A DNA stretch of 64,000 nt from Spirosoma aureum (GTDB lineage: Bacteria; Bacteroidota; Bacteroidia; Cytophagales; Spirosomataceae). The notes below the pieces were generated by a model, which saw nothing but the letters and a program-made list of their open reading frames with translations, had not been told where the DNA came from and did not search any database. Of this stretch, positions 9,642-17,550 are shown piece after piece. Each line of letters begins with the position of its first letter. Position 1 is the first letter of the stretch. Location of the stretch: NCBI RefSeq assembly GCF_011604685.1, contig NZ_CP050063.1:3804501-3868500 (forward strand), in the 5' to 3' direction. The translations under genes were made by a program, and so were the position numbers.

Positions 9642-9986
9642 TCAATCCCACAACGTACCCGCTAACCCCAGAACAGTGCCCATCCATACTGCAATGATGT
9701 ATCCAATCAGGCTCAATAAATAAGCCAGTGCTTTTTTCCAGCCTCCCTGGTAACGTAGATGGTCGAGAAGGTGATAAATTATACCACCTATAGCACCGGC
9801 CACCGGGACAATAAGTAGCGGTTTAATCATCCATAGTTTTCCCCAGGCCGGATCAGGCTCTCTAACGGGAAGCAGAAAAAGTGCAATCAGGATTAAAGCG
9901 ATTCCTGCGCCCTGTACCATCCGTTTTTCAACTGAATCTGGATGAATGCTCGGTGTTGTTAAATTGGTTCTCTGTGTCATGGTCAT
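9642..9986 (-). CDS. small membrane protein of the type often labelled KefB-like
   Basis: 114 residues with three or four membrane spans: GAGIALILIALFLLPV, a segment around IKPLLIVPVAGAIGGIIYHL, and one around LAYLLSLIGYIIAVWMGTVLGL. Conserved-looking elements are WGKLWMIKP and a C-terminal GLAGTLWD. From memory, small Bacteroidota proteins of this pattern are often named potassium transporter KefB in databases, but this one is far too short for the KefB antiporter and the name should not be relied on. Function unknown. Operator copy 2 lies upstream at 10031-10051. Confidence 0.75.
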   Translation of the reverse strand: MTMTQRTNLTTPSIHPDSVEKRMVQGAGIALILIALFLLPVREPDPAWGKLWMIKPLLIVPVAGAIGGIIYHLLDHLRYQGGWKKALAYLLSLIGYIIAVWMGTVLGLAGTLWD

Positions 9987-10030
9987 TTAGTTATAAGCGT
10001 TATAAAAAGTTGATTTAGAGGTTTCATTTA

Positions 10031-10051
10031 AGCACTTTGAAATGCAAAGTG
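10031..10051 (-). promoter_or_regulatory. palindromic operator candidate, copy 2
   Basis: In the sense of the gene at 9986 the site reads ACTTTG-CATTT-CAAAGTGCTT. It is a near-perfect dyad, about 45-60 bases upstream of the ATG. It matches the copies at 8222 and 11173 in both half-sites and in the trailing GCTT. Confidence 0.6.
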
Positions 10052-10244
10052 TATGCACGAAAAAATAGAATTGTTCTTTTTGGGTTACTGATAGCAAGTT
10101 CCTCCAGTGTGTCAGGTATGCTTTTAAATACCTCATAAGGTCGAGCGCATAAGTGAATACTAATTAGTTTGGTAAGGCAGCTTCTCCTTATTTTTTTTAT
10201 TGGTAATCAGTAAGCTTCTACTTACATTTTTCAGGTAGTATTGG

Positions 10245-10547
10245 TTACTCTGTAACCCCCTTAATTAGTTTTTCCAGGGCATTTAAGTGATCGGTAAACG
10301 CTTTCCGACCGAGCTCCGTAGCGGCATAATTTGTGTTCGATTTTTTATCAACAAATGATTTTTCTACCCGAATAAACTCTTCTTTCTCCAATGCTTTCAG
10401 ATGGCTTGCCAGATTGCCGTCGGTCACATCAAGAAACTCCTTGAGTGAATTGAAATCAAGCATATTATTAATAGCCAGGGCTGCCATAATACCAAGCTTG
10501 ATACGGCTTTCAAATGCTTTATGTAAACCATTGATCGTTATTTTCAC
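10245..10547 (-). CDS. winged-helix transcriptional regulator (HTH_34-like)
   Basis: 100 residues from a GTG at 10547, whose GTGA overlaps the TGA of the upstream membrane protein by 4 bases. This indicates translational coupling. An in-frame extension to 10616 would lie wholly inside that upstream gene and is rejected. The protein has the MarR/ArsR-like winged-helix pattern: IMAALAIN near the start, LKEFLDVTDGNLASHLKALEKEEFI as the recognition region, and a wing with VDKKSNTNYAATELGRKAF. Single-domain proteins of this kind typically bind a palindrome and repress their own operon together with nearby targets. The ACTTTG-N5-CAAAG sites at three promoters here are the natural candidates. Confidence 0.85.
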   Translation of the reverse strand: MKITINGLHKAFESRIKLGIMAALAINNMLDFNSLKEFLDVTDGNLASHLKALEKEEFIRVEKSFVDKKSNTNYAATELGRKAFTDHLNALEKLIKGVTE

Positions 10548-11170
10548 CTTTCGTATCGGTAATGCATATAAATGCCATATACAATGTGGGCTACGCCAAA
10601 GCCTAGAGCCCAGCATACCAATCCATACTCAACAAAGTAGGCACTCAGTAAGCCTAATCCTATCTGAATAAGTCCTAAGCTTCTCAATACTTCATAGGTA
10701 AACTGGCTGGCACTGTATAAGGCCAACCCATAAAACAATAAGGTAATTGGGGCCATCAGGCCAATTAATCCATTCGCGATTAATATGAGGATCAAAAGCC
10801 CACCCGCAATCAGTGGAACGGCCATATTGATCAGAAGCCGCTTCACAAGCGCATTCCAGAGTTTTTCTCCTCTTTTAGTTGCTTTTTTATATGAGAGTAG
10901 AATCGCTGTGCCGATGGCTAGAATTAATACTGTAATGGCTAAAAAAACGACTTTCGACAGGCCAGCTACTAAACCTTCTGTTTGTATGGTGCTATAAACG
11001 AGTTTATCAGGATTAAAATCAAAAACGGTATAGGCAATATAAGCTCCTACCAATGCATACACGCCTGCCATGATGCCTGCCCAACCGGCAAGCGACAGAA
11101 ACTTGGAAGAGCGCTCCATGATGGTGCGTATCTGGGCTATATCCCGAATATAATCCTGGTCTTCTTTCAT
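10544..11170 (-). CDS. hypothetical membrane protein paired with the winged-helix regulator
   Basis: 208 residues with about six spans, beginning with a soluble MKEDQDYIRDIAQIRTIMERSSKF segment. Hydrophobic stretches include LAGWAGIMAGVYALVGAYIAY, VVFLAITVLILAIGTAILL and PLIAGGLLILILIANGLI. The gene precedes the regulator with a 4-base overlap, so it may act as its signal partner, sensing a membrane condition; that role is inference from the pairing. Operator copy 3 ends only about 3 bases before the ATG, so the mRNA leader must be very short. Family not identified. Confidence 0.82.
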   Translation of the reverse strand: MKEDQDYIRDIAQIRTIMERSSKFLSLAGWAGIMAGVYALVGAYIAYTVFDFNPDKLVYSTIQTEGLVAGLSKVVFLAITVLILAIGTAILLSYKKATKRGEKLWNALVKRLLINMAVPLIAGGLLILILIANGLIGLMAPITLLFYGLALYSASQFTYEVLRSLGLIQIGLGLLSAYFVEYGLVCWALGFGVAHIVYGIYMHYRYER

Positions 11171-11172
11171 TT

Positions 11173-11195
11173 AAAAGCACTTTGAATTACAAAGT
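11173..11195 (-). promoter_or_regulatory. palindromic operator candidate, copy 3
   Basis: In gene sense the site reads ACTTTG-TAATT-CAAAGT, then GCTTTTAAATG where ATG is the start of the membrane protein gene at 11170. It shares dyad and flank with copies 1 and 2. Its closeness to the start codon suggests autoregulation of the membrane protein/regulator operon. Confidence 0.65.
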
Positions 11196-11321
11196 AAATG
11201 CGCCTGTTGCAGATATACAAGTAGTAGCAGCATTATTAATAAAAAATCTCGCTAGGGTCACCAGGTGGAACACTGGTTTGGATAAGTTCTGGCAACATTA
11301 CACTTCGGCACGGCTTATGGC

Positions 11322-11350
11322 CTGATTAACGCCTTTGTTGGGCTAATCAG
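11322..11350. repeat. short hairpin
   Basis: CTGATTA and TAATCAG pair as an outer stem, with GCC/GGC inside and a two-base bulge. No strong T run follows. It may belong to the 3' region of the dienelactone hydrolase transcript. Confidence 0.4.
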
Positions 11351-11417
11351 ACGCTGACTTCAACGGGTCCGACTCAAGAAGGTGAGGGGTTCAGAAAAGA
11401 ACGTGCATTGATGAAAA

Positions 11418-11482
11418 TAGGCCTTTCGCTTCGAGCCGTGCCACGGTTTTAAACTCTGGCACGGCTCGAAGCGAAAGGCCTA
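11418..11482. terminator. long inverted repeat, 26-bp perfect arms
   Basis: Positions 11418-11443 and 11457-11482 are perfect reverse complements with a 13-base loop. On the minus strand the hairpin is followed by TATTTTC, so it can terminate the dienelactone hydrolase transcript, whose stop is at 11634. The very long perfect stem is more than an ordinary terminator needs. Confidence 0.75.
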
Positions 11483-11510
11483 GAAAAAATACTGTAGCGA
11501 CTTGATTACC

Positions 11511-11564
11511 GCCATTCATAACTTTTAAAGATGCTTTGATTCAACTTTTAAGGCTATGAATGGC
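11511..11564. repeat. inverted repeat with an operator-like interior
   Basis: GCCATTCATA at 11511-11520 pairs with TATGAATGGC at 11555-11564. The interior, read on the minus strand, contains TTGAATCAAAG and CTTTAAAAG, which resemble the second half-site and tail of the three operator copies nearby. It may be a degenerate fourth copy, or chance. Confidence 0.4.
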
Positions 11565-11633
11565 AGGTAGTAGCCCGATTTAGCAACTGCTGGTTAGCTG
11601 AAATTTGCCCAGTGTAGGTTTACCCTCAAATCT

Positions 11634-12521
11634 TTACGTCAATTTCGCTGAGAAAAAGTCAATTGTACGTTTCCAGGCAAGTTCGGCAGCAGCTTTGTCA
11701 TAACGAGGGGTTGTATCGTTGTGAAAGCCGTGATTGGCATTCGGGTATACGTAAGCCGTGTATTCCTTATTATTCTGTTTTAATGCCGCTTCATAAGCTG
11801 GCCAACCCGCATTAACCCCTTTATCCAGTTCTCCATAATGTAATAGGAGAGGAGCCTTTATTTTGGAAACGTCGTCGCCCGTTGGCTGGCCGCCATAGAA
11901 CGGCACGGATGCTGATAAATCGGGAATGCGGACAGCCATCATGTTGGCAATCCACCCGCCAAAACAAAAACCGACAACACCCACTTTGCCATTACAATCT
12001 TTGTGGTTTTTTAGATAATCATAGCCAGCAATAAAATCTTCCAGCATTTCATTCCGGTCCCGTTTACTTTGCAGCGCACGGCCCTCATCGTCAGTACCCG
12101 GATAGCCGCCTAACGGAGTTAATGCATCGGGTGCGATCGAAATAAAGCCAGCCAGAGCCGCTCGTCTGGCGACATCGGCAATGTGCGGATTCAGGCCCCT
12201 GTTTTCATGAACCACAACAATGCCGCCGAGTTTCTTTTTCGCATCCACAGGCATCGATACCAGGGCTTTGATCGTTCCGCCACCTTTTGTCGACTGATAG
12301 TTGATGTAGTCTGATTTTAAACGCGGATCATCGGCTTTAATTTGGATAGCACCCTGGTAATCTGGCATGAGAAAACTCATCAGCGACGCTACAGTAATCC
12401 CGCCCACTGCATACGTAGACAGTTTTTGCATAAAGTCACGCCGGTCGAGCCGGTTGTGCGCATAGTCATCATAAAGATCAAACACTTCCTGTTTGATGTC
12501 CTCTTTTTTGATTTCGTTCAT
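11634..12521 (-). CDS. dienelactone hydrolase family protein
   Basis: 295 residues. The N-terminus has a twin-arginine-like stretch RRDFMQKL at 27-34 followed by a hydrophobic segment (VGGITVASLMSFLMP), which suggests Tat export or membrane anchoring. The alpha/beta-hydrolase fold carries the dienelactone-hydrolase triad: Cys186 in GFCFGG, Asp233 in GELDKG and His264 in NANHGF. A glutamate in VVHENRG also matches the family. The family hydrolyses cyclic enol-lactones and related esters, and the real substrate here is unknown. The gene is transcribed alone, with long hairpins downstream. Confidence 0.9.
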   Translation of the reverse strand: MNEIKKEDIKQEVFDLYDDYAHNRLDRRDFMQKLSTYAVGGITVASLMSFLMPDYQGAIQIKADDPRLKSDYINYQSTKGGGTIKALVSMPVDAKKKLGGIVVVHENRGLNPHIADVARRAALAGFISIAPDALTPLGGYPGTDDEGRALQSKRDRNEMLEDFIAGYDYLKNHKDCNGKVGVVGFCFGGWIANMMAVRIPDLSASVPFYGGQPTGDDVSKIKAPLLLHYGELDKGVNAGWPAYEAALKQNNKEYTAYVYPNANHGFHNDTTPRYDKAAAELAWKRTIDFFSAKLT

Positions 12522-12688
12522 AATTAATGCTATAAGGGTCTATTCTACTGTTAACGAATTCCAGCCTGTTGGGATAAGCAGCGATCTATTTTGCGTGAAT
12601 CGGGAGGCTTTCCTTCTTTGCACAAAACAGCATAATAACCAGTCAATTATAATTTATCTGATGAATCAGGATTTGCCAGAATTCTGGA

Positions 12689-13360
12689 TTAGAGAGGTGC
12701 TTTTGTTGCCACAATCTTAAGATCCAGCGAAAATGTATCATCGATAATTTTATCGGCAGCCGTTCCAATTATGGCGGCTCTGTACTTTATATCGTAGTCA
12801 AGGCGATTGACAGCAAACTTGGCGGTGGCTTGTACTACATCGCCAGACAGGTTTATTGTGGCTGGAAACGTCTGTGTTTTAGTCGTTGCTTTCATGGTCA
12901 GATCGCCAACGATCGTATAATTGGGCTCTCCGGGCCGGGCACCGGTGATCGGTTTGGCGCTTATTATTTTGAAGGTCGAGGTAGGGTATTTTTCTACCGC
13001 AAAGAAGTCATCCGACCGCAGGTGATTGACCAGTTTTTCATTAAATGGATTCGTTTCGCCCTTGTCGACGTCGCGCAGGGTGCTCATATCGGCAACGAAG
13101 GTGCCCCCAATGAGTTTATTCCCTTCAAGGTTGAGTTGACCTTTGGCCATTTTAACAATGCCATTATGTTCTCCGGTTACTTTTTTTGCGTTCCAGCTGA
13201 TTGTACTTTGGGCCGGATCAACTGAGTAGGTTGTGGCTTTAGCAAGGCTCAAACGAATGTTGGATTTTTCAGGAGTTTTAAGTACTCCAGTGGCAGGTAG
13301 CAGATCGCCGGTCAGAAACAGTGTTGCCAGAGCAGCACTAAAAAACAGGTTGTTTTGCAT
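12689..13360 (-). CDS. YceI-family lipid-binding protein, secreted
   Basis: 223 residues. A signal peptide (NLFFSAALATLFLTGDLLPA) precedes the YceI lipocalin-like barrel: YSVDPAQSTISWNAKKVTGEHNG, GGTFVADMSTLRDVD, LRSDDFFAVEKYPTSTF and GDLTMKATTKTQTFP. YceI proteins bind isoprenoid or fatty ligands in the periplasm. A paralogue without a signal peptide is encoded at 32188. The gene is monocistronic, 167 bases upstream of the dienelactone hydrolase start, and on the same strand. Confidence 0.92.
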   Translation of the reverse strand: MQNNLFFSAALATLFLTGDLLPATGVLKTPEKSNIRLSLAKATTYSVDPAQSTISWNAKKVTGEHNGIVKMAKGQLNLEGNKLIGGTFVADMSTLRDVDKGETNPFNEKLVNHLRSDDFFAVEKYPTSTFKIISAKPITGARPGEPNYTIVGDLTMKATTKTQTFPATINLSGDVVQATAKFAVNRLDYDIKYRAAIIGTAADKIIDDTFSLDLKIVATKAPL

Positions 13361-13679
13361 ATTGTGTACCTTGTTGAATAAAAATTATCAGACAAAGTAG
13401 TACTTTTTTTGATAAAGTAAAGGCATTCTGTTAATCATGGGGTTAATGATCGTTTGGGGCCTACAAACGGCAATAATTGCTTACAATATCCGGCAATTTA
13501 TAACATGACATTGTAGTAGGTACCATTTTTGAAATCACTGATTGGTAAGACAGAATAAACAACTACTCATTTTTCAATAAAGAGCTGGAAACGTTGTCGT
13601 TTATGATTCGTAGAAACAATCGTCTGAAGTGTCCTGATCCCATTTGGTGCGTCAATTTTGACTGGAAATTTAGCCGCCA

Positions 13680-13800
13680 GTACGGTCATGAACTGAAAGA
13701 CCAGATGTGGCCTTTCGTTGTTGTATTCACTAACCACTCAGTTACTACCCGATGTACATGGTGCACACTGGTAAAAATGTGAGCATTTAATAAGTTCTGG
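13680..13800 (-). pseudogene. IS3-type transposase OrfB C-terminal remnant
   Basis: On the minus strand the frame reads NAHIFTSVH then VVTEWL. After a one-base shift it continues as EYNNERPHLVFQFMT. This matches the OrfB tail of IS3-family elements, whose hallmark is EYNxxRPH near the end. The reading frame is broken, so no transposase is made. It lies downstream of the OrfA remnant in the expected order. Confidence 0.6.
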
Positions 13801-13935
13801 CTCACTAAGGGCATTACGGCTTAGGCCAACCCAACGATGACCTGGCGGCTTTGCGTTGACTGATCTGTTTCGAATAAAGTAGTCACCTGACTATCCTCGT
13901 CGCTCGGTGGGCCTCACCACCACTCAGGCAGTCCC

Positions 13936-14147
13936 TTTTTTAAGTCGGTGGTTTTTGTCTCCCGGTTCCTGGAGCCGCTTGACTTCTGAAATCCGCATGC
14001 TGCCCTATTTGTCTCGGCAATTATAAAATGTGGCCTGACGGATGCCATGTTCGCCAGTGATCTGGTTTTGACAGTTAGGCCGCAATCCCGCTGTTTAAGG
14101 ATCGCCACAATGGCACAGGCTACCCTGTTGCGATTCGGTGAATCATG
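13936..14147 (-). pseudogene. IS3-type transposase OrfA remnant
   Basis: The minus strand gives AIVAILKQRDCGLTVK in one frame and, after a shift, GEHGIRQATFYNCRDK, stop, then MRISEVKRLQEPGDKNHRLKK. This is the OrfA pattern of IS3-type elements: a helix-turn-helix followed by the leucine-zipper-like RLKxLxxENxRLKK. Frameshift, an internal stop and substitutions show long decay. No terminal inverted repeats were located. Confidence 0.72.
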
Positions 14148-14214
14148 TCTGTTTCTTTTCCCTTTGTAAACCTGTGAAAGTTTAGTTTTACCCTATATTT
14201 CATTGGCTCACTTT

Positions 14215-14320
14215 CAAGAGTTCAGGACAAGTCACTAACGCGATATACTGGCATCCAAACGGAGTAAACCAGTAGGTGATATCCGATACACGCAATTGGA
14301 TGAGTCTTTACACGATCTTC
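14215..14320 (-). pseudogene. second transposase remnant, DDE-core fragment
   Basis: The minus strand reads RVSDITYWFTPFGCQYIALVT. This resembles the first-aspartate block of IS3/IS150-type OrfB (usually W.xDITYI.T..G..YLA.V.D). It is a short isolated piece, preceded by an in-frame stop and followed by another. Confidence 0.5.
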
Positions 14321-14447
14321 TAATTCCTTTGCCTGCGGTTGATTGACTTCGGCCTCATTCTGTTGGGGAGAACGCTGACTTGACGCTCTGTTTCGACAGT
14401 GTGGTAGACAGAATCATCCGTGGCCGCTTGTTTATTAACTATAACTT

Positions 14448-14562
14448 ACTCTTCGATTTTTCTGATCTAGCGCAGTACGATTAGTCGATTGACTTTGTAC
14501 CGCTCAGCGGCCTGATCAATGTTAAGCTGACCGAGCAGAACGGAGGCCACCATTTGACGCAT
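14448..14562 (-). pseudogene. second transposase remnant, HTH fragment
   Basis: The minus strand reads MRQMVASVLLGQLNIDQAAERY, then KVNRLIVLR, stop, IRKIEE. This is the helix-turn-helix of an OrfA of the type with VSRxTVxRWIRKIEE, with the Trp codon turned into TAG. With the DDE fragment at 14215 it represents a second, different IS relic. Confidence 0.5.
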
Positions 14563-14786
14563 GACAGGTTTAGGCTGTGTTTGACAAGGCACGAGTAAGG
14601 AAGAGAGGAGATGGTACACGAATAAACATAAATGTCATTTCAGGAAAATGCCGCATAAAATCCAGCATCACTAAAACAAAGGAATGCCAGGCTATGCATA
14701 TTTATTTGAATATAACCAGTAATATCTCTCGAAAATTACTTGATTTTGATTTTAGTTACTATTGTATATATTCCTTCATAGAGGAA

Positions 14787-15254
14787 TTAACAGCCGCCTT
14801 TTAGCGCTTGCTGGTATTTTTCCAGCATCACGGAATCATCCATCGAGCCGTGATGATGAATCTGCTTCCAGTTGTTTTTAATTAGTTGAAATACTCGTGT
14901 TGTGCGAATTTGTAATTCGAGCGTCAAACCCTCTTTTTTCAACGTACCACGCTCTCTGCCGACGACAAAAAATACCTCGCTTGTTCTATACACTGTATAA
15001 TCATAAAATTCGACCTCGACTCGTGATATACCACCAAAAATCCTTTCATACACCGCTTTTATGTTCGTCCAACCCCGCATAATCCCACCTACGGGATTGT
15101 CCATGACTGCTTCGTCTGATTGCACCCAGTTTTGCTCCATCTTCCTTAAATCGCGCTCGTTAAAAGCCGCGTAAAAAGCCGAGAGCGCCTGCAAGTCAGG
15201 CGCTAAGCTTTCTTTTTTCTCCTTACCTGTAATTGGTGTTTGCTCAGACTTCAT
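14787..15254 (-). CDS. NTF2-like/SnoaL-like protein (YybH type)
   Basis: 155 residues with the cone-shaped NTF2 fold pattern: LQALSAFYAAFNERDLRKMEQNW, then GWTNIKAVYERIFGG, strands VEVEFYDYTVYRTSEVFFVVGRERG and a closing RTTRVFQLIKNNWKQIHHHGSMDD. The HHHGS end is typical for this group. There is no signal peptide, so it is cytoplasmic. The family includes small enzymes and ligand-binding proteins and the role here is unknown. It stands alone beside the IS remnants. Confidence 0.82.
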   Translation of the reverse strand: MKSEQTPITGKEKKESLAPDLQALSAFYAAFNERDLRKMEQNWVQSDEAVMDNPVGGIMRGWTNIKAVYERIFGGISRVEVEFYDYTVYRTSEVFFVVGRERGTLKKEGLTLELQIRTTRVFQLIKNNWKQIHHHGSMDDSVMLEKYQQALKGGC

Positions 15255-15570
15255 ATTGATGTTGGCTTGAGGTTTTCGATTTTCGCTTATATTAAATAAT
15301 CGGACGAAACAGTGTAGTCTATTCTGAAATAGCCTGACTGTCGATGGATGGATCGACTCCTAAATAAAAAATATATATACAGCTGGTAACGGGCAGGCTG
15401 TGATGAATTAGGTGGTCGAACCTTGACCCCTCTACTTTTAGATCTATCCTGAAATTAATGATCAGGACGACACTATTGCTTAATTCAAAAACTAAGATAT
15501 GTATGATTTTAAGGTTTATTGTAAGTAACAAATTTCGCTGAAGCAACTTGTCTACCAACGAAAACGGGCG
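15255..15570. other. intergenic region, 316 bp
   Basis: AT-rich. I see no convincing coding, hairpin or repeat structure. Confidence 0.5.
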
Positions 15571-16641
15571 TCAATTAACGTAGCTGTCGGCCTCAACGAT
15601 AGCATCGGCAAAGGCCTTTGGTGCCTCCTGGGGCAGGTTGTGACCAATGCCTCCGGTAATGGTATGGTGTACATATCGGCCTTTGAATTTGGACGCGTAG
15701 ACGGATGGGTCCGGATGTGGCGCCCCATTGGCGTCACCTTCGAGGGTTACGGTGGGTACTGTAATGATTGGGGCCGTAGCCAGTCGTTTTTCGAAGTCAT
15801 CATACTGGGTCTCGCCTTCAGCCACACCCAATCGCCAACGGTAATTATGAATCACGATAGCCACATGATCCGGATTGTCAAATGTAGCGGCAGATTGCTC
15901 AAAGACAGCCTCGGTAAAGTGCCACTGTGGTGAGGCCAATTGCCAGATAAGTCTCGCAAAATCGCGCCGATTTGCCTCGTAGCCCATCCGGCCGCGCTCG
16001 GTGGCAAAGTAGAATTGGTACCACCAGGAGAACTCCGCTTTGGGTGGCAGCGGTGCTTTGTTTGCCTGCTGGCTGCCGATTAAATAACCACTTACCGACA
16101 CCATGGCTTTGCAACGTTCCGGCCAGAGTGCCGCGATGATGTTGGCTGTCCTGGCTCCCCAATCGAAACCGGCGACGATGGCCTTCTGGATCTTAAGCGC
16201 ATCCAGCAAAGCAATAATGTCGAGAGCAATCACTGACTGCTGCCCATTCCGGAACGTACTGGTTGAAAGAAAGTGTGTAGTGCCATGGCCCCGTAGATGC
16301 GGCATAATCACCCTGTAACCCGCTGTGGCCAACAAAGGAGCAACATCAGCAAAGCTGTGAATGTCGTAGGGCCAGCCGTGTAGTAGCATTACAACAGGCC
16401 CATTGGCAGGGCCTGTTTCCGCGTAACCAATACTAAGTACACCGGCATTAATCTGCTTCAATAGGCCAATTGTTGAGTTAGACTGAATTTTTATTGGAGT
16501 ACTAGGGGTTGGATTTAGGCCGTTAGCCTGTGCCTTTACAGTACCGACAAAGCCGAGCTGGGCTGACGCGATGCTTATAGCCGCTGCGCCCAAAAAGCGA
16601 CGACGATCATAGTTGAGTATTTCGTTCATATCGTTTTTCAT
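15571..16641 (-). CDS. Tat-exported alpha/beta hydrolase, epoxide hydrolase/dehalogenase type
   Basis: 356 residues. The N-terminal twin-arginine signal NYDRRRFLGAAAISIASAQ suggests folded export. The alpha/beta hydrolase core has HGWP at 88-91 (oxyanion hole), a nucleophile Asp160 in AGFDWGA, and a probable catalytic His334 in GIGHNLPQE. An Asp nucleophile in G-x-D-W-G marks the epoxide hydrolase/haloalkane dehalogenase branch rather than a serine esterase. The Tat leader closely resembles that of the redoxin at 30827. It is monocistronic, with a start at 16641 or at the second Met (codon 5). Confidence 0.88.
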   Translation of the reverse strand: MKNDMNEILNYDRRRFLGAAAISIASAQLGFVGTVKAQANGLNPTPSTPIKIQSNSTIGLLKQINAGVLSIGYAETGPANGPVVMLLHGWPYDIHSFADVAPLLATAGYRVIMPHLRGHGTTHFLSTSTFRNGQQSVIALDIIALLDALKIQKAIVAGFDWGARTANIIAALWPERCKAMVSVSGYLIGSQQANKAPLPPKAEFSWWYQFYFATERGRMGYEANRRDFARLIWQLASPQWHFTEAVFEQSAATFDNPDHVAIVIHNYRWRLGVAEGETQYDDFEKRLATAPIITVPTVTLEGDANGAPHPDPSVYASKFKGRYVHHTITGGIGHNLPQEAPKAFADAIVEADSYVN

Positions 16642-17550
16642 GATTATATTTTTAGAATTGACTTGCTGTTGGCCGATAACGGCTCAGATCGGGCCTAACT
16701 CTATTGTCATTAAGTCCACCACTCTGACTAGATCCAGGATTTCGTTAACAAAATTTCCAGGCCGTTGCAGGCTTATCATTGACCGGCCAAACCCCATTAA
16801 AACCTGGCTAGACCCTTTTATTTTAATTTATTGTTGCCAATTTTTTTGGGCCCTTGTGATGCAGGAGTCTGGGATTGGTCACTGAATTGTAAAAAATAAA
16901 TTTCTACTTCTCTTCACTATTGTCCTTCCAACGCTTCTGGAGAAAGAACGAGTGAGTAGAGAGACGTTACAGTAATATGTCATCAATCCCGCCAGAATAC
17001 TTTATACAAGGAACTTTCAATTGCAGGTTTAGCTAATTATGTCCATCCAAACGACTCAGAATAGCGAGTTTTTAAAGTCATCAGCCAGATGCCTATCAAC
17101 GGGCTTATCGTTCACTCCTGCAACGATTACAACCCTTGCTTACGCAAACAGTTGAAGAACTTTATTGACAGTTAAAATTGCTAACGTACATACACATACG
17201 TTACAAGATGAATAGGCTTCCCGACACTACAGTGGTTTGGATATGACTACACTTAACACTTGTGAATTAGAGACTACATAATCACCTACGTACATAACCA
17301 AAAATTTATTCTTCTTTAAGCAATAATAACCCGCGAGGAAGCCTATTGGCCAGTTGGTGAGTATCGGTATCGGTTCAATTTGGGGTCTAGAGGGGACTGG
17401 CAGGACTTTTTTTGATGCCATCTTCGTAATGTTGTGGTTAAGAATTACTTAACTTTACATTTGTTAATATATATACCTTCTCTTATGTAGGGACAACCAG
17501 TGACTGTTGGCCCTTGTGATTCGTCAACCGATTACTTCTCTCTTCATGCC
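16642..17550. other. intergenic region, about 900 bp, between divergent genes
   Basis: It separates the minus-strand hydrolase and the plus-strand sensor kinase. A promoter-like element lies at 17432-17463. A 64-codon minus-strand frame at 17227-17421 (start MASKKVLPVPSRPQIEP) faintly resembles the start of LytTR-domain proteins, but is not well supported. The rest shows nothing recognisable. Confidence 0.45.
17432..17463 (+). promoter_or_regulatory. Bacteroidota-type promoter candidate
   Basis: TACATTTG at 17456-17463 matches the -7 consensus TAnnTTTG, with a TTG 21 bases upstream at 17432-17434. It would start the sensor-kinase transcript about 80 bases before the ATG at 17551. Confidence 0.4.

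Larger units (their letters stand above)
11171..11633. other. intergenic region, 463 bp
   Basis: It contains operator copy 3 at its left end and three hairpins (11322-11350, 11418-11482, 11511-11564). I see no coding sequence. Confidence 0.6.
13361..14786. other. IS graveyard, 1.4 kb without intact genes
   Basis: The region holds fragments of at least two IS3-like transposases, all on the minus strand and all broken. Apart from them I see no gene. The upstream (left) 200 bases contain the promoter region of the secreted YceI gene. Confidence 0.65.

Noticed and set aside
10116..10136. Small stem AGGTAT/ATACCT after the winged-helix gene
   Set aside because: Only six base pairs; too weak to call as a terminator.
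14577..14804. 75-residue plus-strand frame near the IS relics
   Set aside because: Unlike any known protein and overlaps the end of the NTF2-like gene on the other strand.
17227..17421. 64-residue frame resembling the start of LytTR proteins
   Set aside because: The likeness is limited to a few residues and the rest of a LytTR domain is absent.
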